Part shown: positions 26,801 to 38,200 of the stretch, piece by piece | Numbering within the stretch: the stretch's first letter is position 1 | Layout: the number at the start of each line of letters is the position of its first letter | NCBI RefSeq assembly: GCF_021134715.1 | Contig: NC_060019.1 | Span: forward strand, 11,608,001 to 11,672,000 | DNA length: 64,000 nucleotides | From: Daphnia pulex | Taxonomy: Eukaryota > Arthropoda > Branchiopoda > Diplostraca > Daphniidae | Direction of reading: 5' to 3' | Translations under genes and position numbers: made by a program | The notes under the pieces: generated by a model | What the model was told of the DNA's origin: nothing | The model's database searches: none | What the model saw: only the letters and a program-made list of their open reading frames with translations

Positions 26801-26898
26801 AGGCAGAAGAAAAAGGGGTTCTCCGGATACGGGACATAACACCGTCGGGAAAAAAAAAGGAAAACTATCTGCGAACGAAAAAGGACTGTTTATGGAAC
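23869..26898. other. Intergenic region
   Basis: About 3 kb without a supported gene. Upstream of the candidate signal-peptide exon the DNA is pyrimidine/purine skewed with G and A runs (for example around 24010-24025). A minus-strand AATAAA (26708-26703) lies about 190 nt past the Ig-protein stop and may end that transcript. Confidence 0.5.
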
Positions 26899-27977
26899 TC
26901 ACAGCCCGGAATCGATCTCGTTGGTATCGATCGAGAGGGCCGGATTATCCAAGCCTTTCAATTCTTGCAGGCTGGAAGGATCTGACGATGTTGCTGATGT
27001 CGCCGATGATGGATGCGACGGCCTTCTTATGGAAGGACCTAAAAATATCAAGATAAGATATAGGACATTATCCATTTGATCCACATCATATGTCACTTCG
27101 TCGTGAGGTTTTTAAAAAATCCCCCGGCTAAATATTGAAATCGTGCCAGCTACTAAGTAAAGTTCAAATACGAAGTTTGTTAATCAAGCTGTCAAACTTG
27201 CACAATCAGTCGATTAGATTATGCTGCGCTTGTTTTTCTTACATTGCAAGTTGCGCAAACCAAACATGACAGAATAGAATATAGAATTGGGGGAAATCCA
27301 GAGAGTAATAATGATTCGATCTAGTGTAAACAAAAATTAGATTTACTGCTGCTTCTACGTTTCGGATGACGTTCGTTCCAGTTGAAGGAGGAAAATCCAC
27401 AGGCCGCTATGAAAAAGGCGGCCGTCGATGCCGCGGCTATTAGTCCTCTGGTCAAATTTTTCTGCAAATAATTTTAAAAATTCTTCAATGGAAATACACA
27501 ACTTTTAAACTTTTAAAAAACCTCTACGTACCTCCCAATCGTCTACTTCGGGAACGTACGAAACATCAAGAACTTCAAGTTCGGTTTTCGTCGTGACGTA
27601 AGGTCCTTCGGGTGACTTCGAAATACATTTATAAACTCCGTTGTCACTTTTGACGGTGTTCTTGATAATAAAACGAAAAACAACGAGGCTATTTGGGAAA
27701 TTCACAAAAATGAGAACCAATTTGTTCTTACATTCACAACGAGCGAGCCGCTGTCGTCGATAAAGTATTTCCCCCCGTAATCCGTGTTGTTAGGCCCTAC
27801 AACATCTTCTTTCGGTGTGATCCAAATCACTAAATGGCTGGCATCGAGCAACTCCCAGCAGGGCAAAGCTATTTCCACGTTTGCGTCTACGCGAAATGGC
27901 CTGTAGGATGTCGCCTGACACCAACTGTTTAAACTGATTGCCAATAAGGCCGTCATCACCACCAATCGGGAGTTCAT
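26899..27977 (-). CDS. Small Ig-domain type I membrane protein
   Basis: Cell-surface protein with a single immunoglobulin domain; partner unknown. Exons, transcript order: 27977-27732, 27660-27532, 27461-27347, 27038-26899, closing to 209 aa. Residues 1-23 are a signal peptide ending near QATSYR. The Ig fold spans about residues 30-120 with Cys in ALPCWE, Trp in VIWITPK, and the C-terminal motif SDNGVYKC. A sequon (NNTV) is created across the exon 1-2 join. A hydrophobic helix (GLIAAASTAAFFIAACGF) follows, then a basic stop-transfer segment and a Ser/Pro-rich cytoplasmic tail of about 50 residues. The second-exon acceptor is inside a T-rich stretch; a nearer AG fits phase and the Ig motif better than an upstream one. 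Orthology not assigned. Confidence 0.85.
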
Positions 27978-29633
27978 CTGCGATGGATTAGAAAAATTTT
28001 TTTTAGAAAATAAGCATAATTATTTAGAGCTTTTTCTGAATGGAGGGAAAATTTATTTGTATTTTTTTTAATTTTGGTTGCTGTGTTATAAGACTGCAGT
28101 ATTTTGTAGCGCCGCTAGCTGGCATTATCTAAAGGCGGTTGCTATTTGATAAAAAATATCCCACCATGACCGTGGGTTATATACTTCCTAAATTATATCA
28201 CAATATCATAAACTTTTGTTGACATAGTGCGCCCATACGCAGTGCCGTGGAGGATTAGCGCAATGATGATTTTTCTGTTCCTTTATCACTAACTATGACG
28301 GTGCGCATGATTTATCAATACTTAAATCCCCCGTGAAAAAAAAGTGACCCAATGGGAATGCGTATGAAAAAAGGCAGCTTATTATCATCCCAATTGATAA
28401 TACTTATTGCATTTCATGTTTTGCTGCCCATTGTATGCTAAACTTACTGTGAAAATTCTTATTTGTTATATGATTCGTAGCTATGGATGATGGTTACGAA
28501 ACATGCGCGTGAATGGATGTAGCTCAAAGTAAGCAATATGATCATCACATCGAATATAAAATGATAAGGAATAGTCTGAATAATCCACGCCAGAAAGACT
28601 GGATACGGAGTAAATGCATAGTGAATGTTATAAAGCCTAACCATAACTCCTATAAATTATTAGGGTATAGGAGTCATAATTCATCGCTTAACTACAATAT
28701 CATTTCAATGACAAAACCCCAAGTTTGAGAGCCCACCCTGATAAAAAAAAATCGCATTCTAATTTCTAAATGGGTATAAATAAATAAACTTGTAAAAATG
28801 TTTACCGCAAATCAAAGATTTAAAATTAAATGTCCTATTTTGTTGTGTCCACAGTTGCAAATTACACACACGGTTATATTTAGTCCATTTATTAATTTAT
28901 CAAATTAAGAGTTGATTTAGTTTTACCCTGCACCATAAATAATAGGCTACAAATGAGCAAAATGAGCATTAATTTCTATACTAAGCATTCCAAGGAAATC
29001 GAGCACAATTTTGTTTTATAGTTACAACTTACAACTTACCTTGTACTTATTACAGTTTTCCTTGCCACAGATAAAACCACAGAGCTCAATTTAGAATACC
29101 CAATGTAAAGGACACACGATATAAACTATGAATTAAACAGCTGTAAAGATTCAACGCAAATTAAATGAATTTACAGAGGAGAACTTTGGAATTCTGTCCT
29201 TCGTGTTACAAGGCTCCAGGGCTTGTAATTTTGTTTTTCCCTTCACTCGCCTTTTTCGTTTTCAAACGTGATAGTCTCCTACCTGTATGCGTTGGCCATG
29301 AGTTCTGAACCTGACGCTCCTCCCATTATACCATTGCGAAAACACGGTTCTTTTGACGGGATATTCCCCAGTGTCGTGCTGACGTCATATAGTTTTTTTT
29401 TGTTAAATTACGAAAATGTTCAGTGGTAACGCGGCTGCTTTAATTCAGTCGCGGTTTATATCATCCAACACCAGATGGCGTTTGCGTTCACATTCAAACG
29501 AAAACTTAAACGGTCATGATCACATTTCAACTATATATTTTTTTAAACCGACTTAACTCGAAAATTTCCTTGGAGGGTTTTGACTTTTGAACAGCAATTA
29601 AATCATTGACATAAACATATTTGATATTTCATA

Positions 29634-29660
29634 GAAAAAATTGCTTCTTGCAATTAGTTT
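29634..29660. repeat. Left arm of a 27-bp dispersed inverted repeat
   Basis: Exact reverse complement of 33903-33929. The core ATTGC-TTCTT-GCAAT is itself a small hairpin. Similarity fades within a few bases on either side. Confidence 0.8.
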
Positions 29661-30006
29661 GACGTTCGATTGTTGCATTGCACCAATTAAATTAGGGAAA
29701 GGAACCCGCCCGGGAATGCGATTCAAAATTCAAATTTGTCTTTTAAATACAATGAAGATCTGAACTAGGAATAAACTTTTTTTCTTAATTTTTTTTTAAT
29801 GGATCGGTTAAATTGAGTTCGATAATACGAATAAGCTTCAAGGGTTTTTTAAGTTGAAGACGTAGGAACAGACATGATTTAAAAAACATGTATTTTGAAA
29901 TTGATGTATACAGTTTTTTTTAAATTTTGCTCTCGAAAAAATGAGTCACTGCTCCTGAACAGTCGACAGACCTAAAAAGAATCTACTTTCAGGGATTAAG
30001 ATTATC

Positions 30007-30012
30007 TTTATT
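30007..30012 (-). promoter_or_regulatory. Poly(A) signal of VPS37A
   Basis: AATAAA on the minus strand, 73 nt downstream of the stop codon. Confidence 0.5.
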
Positions 30013-30084
30013 TAAGAAAATTAGAGCACAATCTGAAGATTTACATATATCATAAAGAGAAGGCATGTCATGAATTCCATACAT

Positions 30085-31335
30085 TTAGTATCCCAATCTT
30101 TGAAGCTCTTGGAGCTGTTTATGTAGAATTTCTTCCTTTGTTTTGCGAATATGGCTTTCCTAAACGACGAATTTATTTCACATATTTTATTTATTTATTT
30201 TTTTTTAATTTATGTATGGTTTTTAATTTCTTATACCGTCCTAGATGCTGTATATGAGCTCAAAAATGCATCAACATCCATTTGACCAGAAAGAAACACT
30301 TCTGCGATTTCTTCGCTTTTTTCATCTGCCAGTGATGCAGCTTGCTTTAGGCTTGCCTGAGGGGCAATAAAATTTTGTATAACATTATTGGCTATATATA
30401 TATTAGGAAACAATTTTTACTTCAATATTGTTGGGTATGTAGCGTTGGGATAAGTTATGATGCTGAGTGTTTAAAGAATCCCAATCTTGTTTCAGTTTAT
30501 TAAGCATCTCATAATGTTCCAGTATTTTCTGTCGTTTAACATTCCATGTTTCTTTCAAATCACTGACAGACCCTATATTTAAGATGAAAATTGATTGCAT
30601 GTTAACTGTCAGTAAAATATTTGCTATAAATAGTAACAATAACTTACTTGCTATCTTTTCAACATTATCCATGTGGTTTTGTACATCTTTCGATGCTGCT
30701 TCTGCTTGAGGAAGTTCCTCAACAAACTGATGCAAAACATCTTCATTTTCACTTAGATTTTTTATCTGATTTCTTGAAAGACTCTCCAATTCAGGAATGA
30801 AGGGAGGAATTGGGAAATACTGCTGCTGACTAAATTGACTAGCTGATAGGAATGTTTCTCTGTTACTACTTACTCCATTTTGACCATTTGGAAAAGTCTT
30901 TATTTCTGGTAACTTTTTCAATTCTCTGATTATTGCATTCACAATTTGACCCAAATCTGAATGTTCCGAATAATTCACCAACCCTGGTGACATTATTCGA
31001 CCATTGTCTGTAACCCAGTTATGCTGAATTGCAGGACTAATCCAAATCAAAGGCTTCTGAGTTGGGAAGTCTGGCGGGAGTTGAATTTTAATTGTCAGCT
31101 CCCGGTTTCCCGAATGGAATAGTACATGATATTCTCCTGGATGAATTTCTTGAACACTGTCAAAAAGATTAGATCAAACTGCTTAGTGAAAGGTCGTGTG
31201 TATGCTTTTATAAAAACAGATTAAATGACTGAAGCTGTCTTACTCTTCTATGAAAACACGTAGAGAATCAATTTGCTTCTTTTTTTTCAAATGCACAATT
31301 GAAGGATTTAATGGATACACAGTAGATTGATTCAT
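30085..31335 (-). CDS. Vps37A: VPS37A, ESCRT-I subunit
   Basis: Subunit of ESCRT-I, which sorts ubiquitinated membrane cargo into multivesicular bodies. Exons, transcript order: 31335-31244, 31156-30648, 30572-30421, 30356-30237, 30159-30085; phases close to 315 aa. The N-terminal third is a UEV-like fold, with landmarks GEYHVLF, IKIQLPPDFP and PLIWISPAIQHNWV; it lacks an obvious catalytic Cys, as in the family. The C-terminal half is a Mod(r) helical domain from about residue 160: coiled-coil heptads, YEMLNKLKQDWDSL, then the signature ASLADEKSEEIAEVFLSG and the end LQELQRLGY. Having the UEV-like part marks it as the A paralogue and not VPS37B/C/D. It is shorter than the human protein (397 aa). 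The neighbour ANKLE2 lies upstream in tandem, 372 bp away. Confidence 0.93.
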
Positions 31336-31707
31336 CTTGACATTATCATAACCTTATTATGACAGTGGCAGACATACTTGTTCAATGTTTATACAGGAAT
31401 CTGCCAAAAAATTCCGCGCAACTTATATTACATCGTGTAAGTGTGGGTATTAAGGAAAGAAAGCGCGCGAGTAGCTAGGCATTTTCAAATCTTTCCGAAA
31501 GGCGAGAGCGACCTACGGAAAGGTCACATCGAGTTTTTCTTGGGGAATTTAAGCACTTTGTTATGGAAGATATACGCGGAGATGGCGGGTGAGTATCAGG
31601 TAACGGAGATTTTAGAGAGTTGTTCATATTCACTCTGGCCGGAGTTTTCAACCTAGGAAACATCAATAAATTTATGGAACAATTTAATTTGGTTTAGGGG
31701 CTTATTC
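31336..31707. other. Spacer between VPS37A and ANKLE2
   Basis: 372 bp separating two minus-strand genes: it holds the ANKLE2 3' end and the VPS37A promoter region. Open frames run through it on both strands but lack splice sites and family features. Confidence 0.5.
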
Positions 31708-33578
31708 TTACATGTTGAGGTAATCTTCATTGTATTGTAGCATATTTTCTTTCCACATTGATATATTCGGATACTTTAAAAAGTCCAATTCGACGTTTTC
31801 CAGTACTCGAAGGACATCAACATCAGTTTTGCTGGCTTGTGACCTATTAAAAATTAACTGTATAAATGAGGTATGAAACATTTACGAAATTGGACGTCTC
31901 ACCCAAAAATGTAAAAGGGTGATATTTCATAAAATACAGCAGGTGGAGTCGACGGCGGAGTAAAATATTCTTCTTCGTTTTCATTATCTTTTACCTCGGG
32001 AGATTGAAGGTGAAGTTTACTAAGTTTGTTGCAAAGATCTGACAAAGGGCTCTGGGCTTGAAATATGGGGACCGCTTGTTGCGATTCTTCCATCTCGTTT
32101 TTCTCTAAAGTAGTTTTCGAGTTTCTTCAGCCCTTCACTGGAGCAAAGATCGCAAAATTCATCGAGAAATTTCCAGTATTCACTCCATGGTACATTTAAG
32201 TCATGTGCAATATTACGGGCTACACGTTCGAGTCCCTTATCAATATCGGATAATCTACTCTCTAGTATTTTTTTGGGCGTCATTTTTTTATCACTGATTC
32301 GACTTTGATAGAACTTGGGTACAGGAGGAGTTTTCATTTGTTGATAAAACATTTCGGCTTCTGTCGGTGACATGGGCCCAGCTAGCGCTTGAAGCATCAT
32401 CTGAGGCTCAACTGGGTATTTATGATAGCTCTGTAAAGGTGCAGATTTTCGAAACTTAAATTATTATTATCGAAAAAAAATTTTTTAACTTTTACCAAGG
32501 GCGAGTTTGGCATCAAAGGCTCGTCTGGTGATTTTAGTGTGACATCGGGTGACCAAGGCTTTCCAACACGAGCAGGTGACGAAAAATCTGAGGGTCGCAA
32601 AACTGGTATAAAATACCTTTGACTCAGAAGCAACTTCATTTGAGCTTCTAATTCTGGCGAAGGATTCTTACAAGATGAACAAACAATCTAAAGAAATTAA
32701 ATCTATCATTCGACATGTTGGAAATTTGGAAAGTGTGTAAAATTGAATAAAATATTATAATTACGTCAGCTGGTGTTTCTCCTCTAGTATTTTTACGTTC
32801 ACGATCACACTCCGGGAATGAAAGGAATAATTCTAAAATATCGAGAGAACCAAACTTTGAAGCAAAATGAAGCGGGGTTTCGTTGAGAAATTTATCTGGT
32901 GTATTCAGATAAGTGTCTAGAAGGTAAAACATTCGATTCTTGCGAACCTGTTCTGCATCATTTCTATTTGAATTAGATTTTTTTTTTTACATTACCATAA
33001 ATAATTGAAATAGAATAAATATTTTATACTTACACATACAGCAGCCCTATGAAGCCAGGATCAGTAATTGTATCTAAAAGTGCTTTGCAAATAGTGAATG
33101 ATTTTTTAAAAGTTGCCAATAAGAGGCCATGATATCTGTAGCGTTCTCTTATCATTGTTGGGGTATCACCAGCACTTATCAAGAATCTGAAATACTCAAA
33201 TTTGAAATTGAGTCAAGTCTATTCAATGCTTGATGAATCATAATACCTTGGATTCTTCCAAACAGTAGACAGAAATTCACCACAATTTCCCATTTCAATA
33301 GTTCTTCGAAACTGCAACATTTCTTGGGGACTTGGGGTAGGAAATGGCAACTTTTCGCTTGGTAATTCTTTTATTACAACATCAGCCTCAGGCTGTGTTT
33401 GCTTGGTTTGGGTGAATAGGACAGCTTCATCTCGTTCAGTAAAACACTTAAACCTAGCACCTTTAAATTTCTTACATATTTTCAATGCTTCCACTCGGTC
33501 TTCAAATACCAACTGAGACTGATCCCCTTGTTCTTGACCTTCCAGTAAAGAAACACCGTAAAATGTCATTCCACTCAT
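31708..33578 (-). CDS. Ankle2: ANKLE2-like ankyrin protein, frame broken by one base
   Basis: ANKLE2 helps nuclear-envelope reassembly after mitosis by promoting PP2A action on BAF. Exons, transcript order: 33578-33247, 33186-33034, 32963-32765, 32687-32496, 32430-31903, 31843-31708. The first exon encodes a small domain like that of RNase H1 N-termini (FYGVSLLEG, FKCFTERDEAVLFTQTKQ). Ankyrin repeats follow (NETPLHFASKFGSLDILELFL, NTRGETPAD). Then the ANKLE2 C-terminal module: VPWSEYWKFLDEF, SSEGLKKLENYF, DLCNKLSKLHLQSP, YIFG plus SKTDVDVLRVLENV. All joins keep phase except inside exon 5, which is one base too long: the frame switches at an A5 run near 32098. No N-terminal transmembrane or LEM segment was found; an unseen upstream exon may carry it. 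About 512 aa if the frame were continuous. Confidence 0.85.
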
Positions 33579-35226
33579 TGTAATCGATTTACGATTTGGA
33601 TAGTTAAAAATTCAAGTTCATGCTAGTTAGAAAAAAAAAACGATAAACTGTAATTACTAAAAGGATAATAACTATAAATTAAAGAACTAGTCGAATTTCA
33701 AACGTTTTTACCAAGAAAATAGCAGACACTTGCACAGCCAAAGTTTATTTGTATCTTGCTCCCGAGTCATAGTAGACTCTGACATGTAAATAGACAGCAT
33801 TGCCAGCCCACCAGTCACAACTATAAGAATCGGCAGAAAGCGGTTAGTCGGTTACTCGCTCGGCTCCGCTTCTTCTGGATTATGGACTCAATTTATAACT
33901 TTAAACTAATTGCAAGAAGCAATTTTTTCATGAACTTCATATTAGTGGTTTGGTAGCTCAATCTTTTAAAAATTTAACTCAAGCTCCCAGGTGCGTGCTG
34001 GGTCATTTGGAAGTTTCTAAATTGTAGCTTCCCTTGTCCAAACTAGTCTTTTTTTTTTTTAAATTACAAAAATGATTTTTATTGATGTACTGCTACCATT
34101 TAATGCTACCATTTTATTTTTGCGCTGTGGGGTTTAGGGTCAACGATCCCAAAATAGAGGCCGCGTTCACTGATAGGTTTGGAGTTCAACATGCGTAAAT
34201 TCTGAAATAGTAGTTTCGAATTTGATTAAAATTCTTAAACTATCCGCCTTACAGATATATTTTTATTTTATTCATTTATTTTAAGTATTTTGTATTTTAG
34301 TACACAAAAAATAAAAGCAGAACCAGAAAAGCGACCGGTTTAACCGACCTCGAGGTCGGTTGCATACTTACCGAGTAATTTTTGGAGCCCCTTCCTTTTC
34401 AAACTTGTCTTTTTAAAAAAAGAAACTTACATGCTCAGTTGTGCAGGAATAAACGTGGGAAAGAAAAATCTGGAACCAAACCATCGAGTTTGGTCTGTGC
34501 ACCTGTGTAAATATTTTTTGTTTACTTATTGCAAGCTGTCTATTTTATAAGGTTTCAAAATGGATTTGTAAAGAAGTCCCAAGACTCGCAACAGTTACAT
34601 TTAATCGAATAAAAATAGCGAAAAAAATCATCCTTTAAAATAAACAAAGGAATGTATTCGAAATGACAAATCATCCTGGTTCAGACTCGGAACTCGGATG
34701 TATTATTTGACGATAAAAAATATAATCATTAAAAAGAAAATAATTTAAATGTTCAAATTATCTCCACAACAAATTAAAATTAAACTAAAAGCATTATCAA
34801 GCAACGAAATCCTCAAATGAGTAGGCGCAAAGCGCCTACAAATTTATTTATACGATTTATTTCATCTATGCGAGCACTAGCAAGAACGACTTCATCAGCC
34901 CTTCTTTACTAAAAGTATTTGCCGTTTTTCGTCGTTCCTAAAGTGTTTGTGCAGTGTATGTATGTGAATGTGTGAATGCAAGAACTTTTATAAGCGCGGT
35001 CGTTCGGAAATGGCGTGGCGATGGTTGTGAAATTTAGACAACGTTATTGTACATACCAGCATTCTGCCAATAAAGTGAATCGGAGGCCATTATCCGAGTG
35101 GTGTGAGAAGAGACCCCACCACTGTTGTTGACGGGTCTCGAACGAAAGAAAAAGTGTAAACTCTTGTGAGAGATAGGACCAGTGTAAAAGACACGTAGCT
35201 CAGAACCAAGAGTCACAGCTAATCAA
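33579..35226. other. Head-to-head spacer between ANKLE2 and ubinuclein
   Basis: About 1.6 kb between divergent genes, A+T rich. It holds the second arm of the inverted repeat (33903-33929). No coding segment supported. The stretch just before 35227 is the ubinuclein 5' UTR by position. Confidence 0.5.
33903..33929. repeat. Right arm of a 27-bp dispersed inverted repeat
   Basis: Reverse complement of 29634-29660, identical over 27 bases. The two arms flank the VPS37A-ANKLE2 pair in inverted orientation. Confidence 0.8.
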
Positions 35227-38200
35227 ATGAGTGAGCCCAAACGGATAGCCCTGATTCCGCTGGCTGCAGATGCAGTGCAAGCCCCATTACCAGCAACCAA
35301 GAAAGACAAGAAATCTGCAACCGTGATTGTCAAAACGCATCGTTTTTCATTGACGTTACCAGACTCTACCGAAAAATCTTGCCCAGAGTTCAACTTTGCA
35401 GATCTCATATCTTCTCTCACGGTAAGCCCTTTTTTTATTATTATTATCTGTTTTTCAAGGTGTTCGACTTAAGTCAAAGTGAAAACCGAGAAAACATTGC
35501 AAACGTTTCGGTTCTCATAGGTTTGTTTATCCCGATACAACCCAGTTTTACTATCGATATGGAGGTTTCTTTTCAACGTACTTGAACATATGCAGCTGCT
35601 AATCTCTATGTAACTGGGATGGGGGAGAAAAAAAGTTTTTTGAAACTGACAGCAGGTCGCCATGTTTTTATCCAGAAAGGATAGAGGCCCCTCTTAGGAA
35701 GAGTTGGCGGGGCCGCTTTTGGGGCCCTTTCTTTACCACAGTTTCACCTCTTGTATTGTATTTTCTCTACTTTCGTCAATCAACCCAACTTGAGAGCAGT
35801 TCATTCTTCCTATTGATTCCAATGCCGTTTGGATGGTGGCATAGACATATGGAACTGTACTTTTTCGCCAGTTGAGATTTGCGAAGCGACGGATTTTTCA
35901 ATTCGCTGGCACCGTTGCCGCATTACTCTATGTCGTTGTCTTTACTCGGAAAAGGACGCCGTTATGACCAAGGCAAAAGCAATTTCTCGTTTTTCCATGT
36001 TCTTACGGGGTTCGCCGTAGTAGTTAGATTGAGCGCCATTTTTGTCTCTTTATATTGCACCTCGCTTTTATGACGGCGCCTAGCGGACGACTAAACGCGA
36101 TGACTCACCTCGACCTCTATCGAACCATTCATAACAGTTATTTTTTTTTAAATATCGTTTATTTAAATTATTGTTTCTGGGATATCTGTAAAGAGATTTA
36201 AGTATTAAAGATTTTTTTTTACAAAATTGTAAATGGATCATTTCAAAATTCATTCGCTGCCAACTGTGGAGCATGAAATGAACGTATTTCAAATTAAAAC
36301 GGAAAATGTATTTTTTAAAGGAGGTTCAGTACAGTTCAGTACAGTTCACATGTAGTGGAGAGGTGGTGGGCAGCCTATGGGAGGAGCTAGTTGTAACCAA
36401 ATTTGAATCCGAGTTTATCTGAGGTCAAATACACGATTCTTAAAACTCTTGTGTATGTTATCGAAGTAATATTTTGATACATTTCTTTGTTAATCCGAAA
36501 ATTCTTAATGGCATTTTTAAGTTACTTTTTATATTATAATAATCTTAAAATGGTGTTCAATGGGGTTGAAAATAACTCGCCGTAATGCTGTGCAATCACT
36601 TTCTGAAATTGAGCGTGAAGGTCACATGCCCATCAGCGCTCTTCAACACTTGATCGAGTTTCAAAAGCATGTTGTAATTGGTTACATAAGTTGACGGTTT
36701 GATTAATGGCAAAATTTCTTTCGTCTCACATAGAAAAAGAAGGAGGGCCACACAACAAATGGTTCTGCGCCTGTGGCAACTGCTGGACCTCCTCCATTAG
36801 ATCCGTTCGCCGATGACGACGAAGACCAACTCCGTGGGATAGCAAAGAAATTTGAGGAGAAATATGTAAATACCTCGAATATTTTTATCACTAAAAAGCA
36901 TTGTTTTTATATTGGATTTTCACTAATGCTCTATATATTCTTAGGGTTTGCCTGCTTCGAAAAAGAAAAAATCACGAAAATACGACGAGTATGTCGATTT
37001 AGGTGCTGGATACGATGAAAACGACCCATTCATCGACAACACCGATGCGGTAAATCTCCTCATCATAATAGATCTAATGAAAAGAATATTCGTTATCAGA
37101 CTTTTGTCAATGCAGTACGACGAGATAGTTCCTGCTGAAGTGACGACGGCACACGGTGGATTTTATATCAATTCAGGAGCACTTGAGTTCAAACCAGTTG
37201 AAAAGCGATCCGACTCCGAATCTGAGTCAGAGTCTGAAAGTAGTGATTCTGAATCTGAAGATTCTCTTTCGGAAGCCAGCACCACTCCTGTCAGTACAAA
37301 CAAAAAGCGAAGGGTAAGTTTCAAGTATTATTTTATTACTTACTGAAATATGACATATGTGGTTTTATACTAGGTAATAGAGTCGGACGATGAAGATTCA
37401 CCTGAGGAGATCCAGCTCAATGGATCAGAAGGAGAGGAAACGGAGGCCAAAAAGAAAAGGCTTCGGTTAGAGGAAAGTAACAACGTTCAACAGGCGAAAC
37501 GTAAAAAGTTATCGTCTCCTCCTGAAAGTGGGGTCATTAGTGAAACCAGTTCAGTTTCTGCCAAAAAACCTCGGCCTAGTGTGAAAGAGCTTTTGCAACA
37601 CAAGCGGGAACTTGAAAAGGCTGTCACAGAGAGTGTCGAAAAACCTGCAAAGAATCTTAACAACAATGTTTCAGTTCCTCCGACTGTCGCAGTGCCCACA
37701 CCGCAACCAGTAAAAGAACAGCTGCAATTGAAACGGGATAAAGACAAAGATGTTGTCGATTTGTCCATTGCAAGTAAAGTCACTGCCGAAGCCAATGCTG
37801 TCACAACCGACTCATCGTCGGATTCATCTGATTCATCTTCTGATTCTTCCGAATCTGAAAGTGGTGGCGACGAAGATGAAGATGGCAGAGACGCAGATGT
37901 GATGAAGGGAGAAAATGACCCTGATGCCAAATTACCCAACAATTTAACGGCCGCAACGTTGGCAATCATTGAAGATATTAAAAAAGCAGCAGCATTGTCC
38001 GACCAGCACGGAAAATGTCGTTTCTTTTCCCCTGAGATTAATCGCCTCATTTTAGCGTAAGTTAAAACATTTTTCTGTAATTGTACGTTTTTTTCCGATT
38101 GTAATATTCTTTTTCTATTAGAATCGAATTGCAAGCGCGACAGTATTCGTGCAGTAAAAGACAGGCCATTTACACTCATCTGACTGGCTTTCTCCCTTGC

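Larger units (their letters stand above)
27978..30084. other. Intergenic region, A+T rich
   Basis: About 2.1 kb without a supported gene. It includes the promoter side of the Ig-protein gene, the 3' end of VPS37A, and one arm (29634-29660) of an exact inverted repeat whose other arm is at 33903-33929. A minus-strand AATAAA at 30012-30007 lies 73 nt past the VPS37A stop. Confidence 0.5.

Noticed and set aside
27661-27705. Upstream acceptor for the second Ig exon (AAATAG)
   Set aside because: It does not match the phase 0 end of exon 1; the AG at 27661-27662 does and gives the normal Ig motif.
32095-32145. A 34-nt intron (GTGAAG to TTTAG) that would repair the ANKLE2 frame
   Set aside because: It is too short for a spliceosomal intron, lacks a pyrimidine tract, and would delete the conserved stretch SSEGLKKLENYF. 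A one-base indel is simpler.
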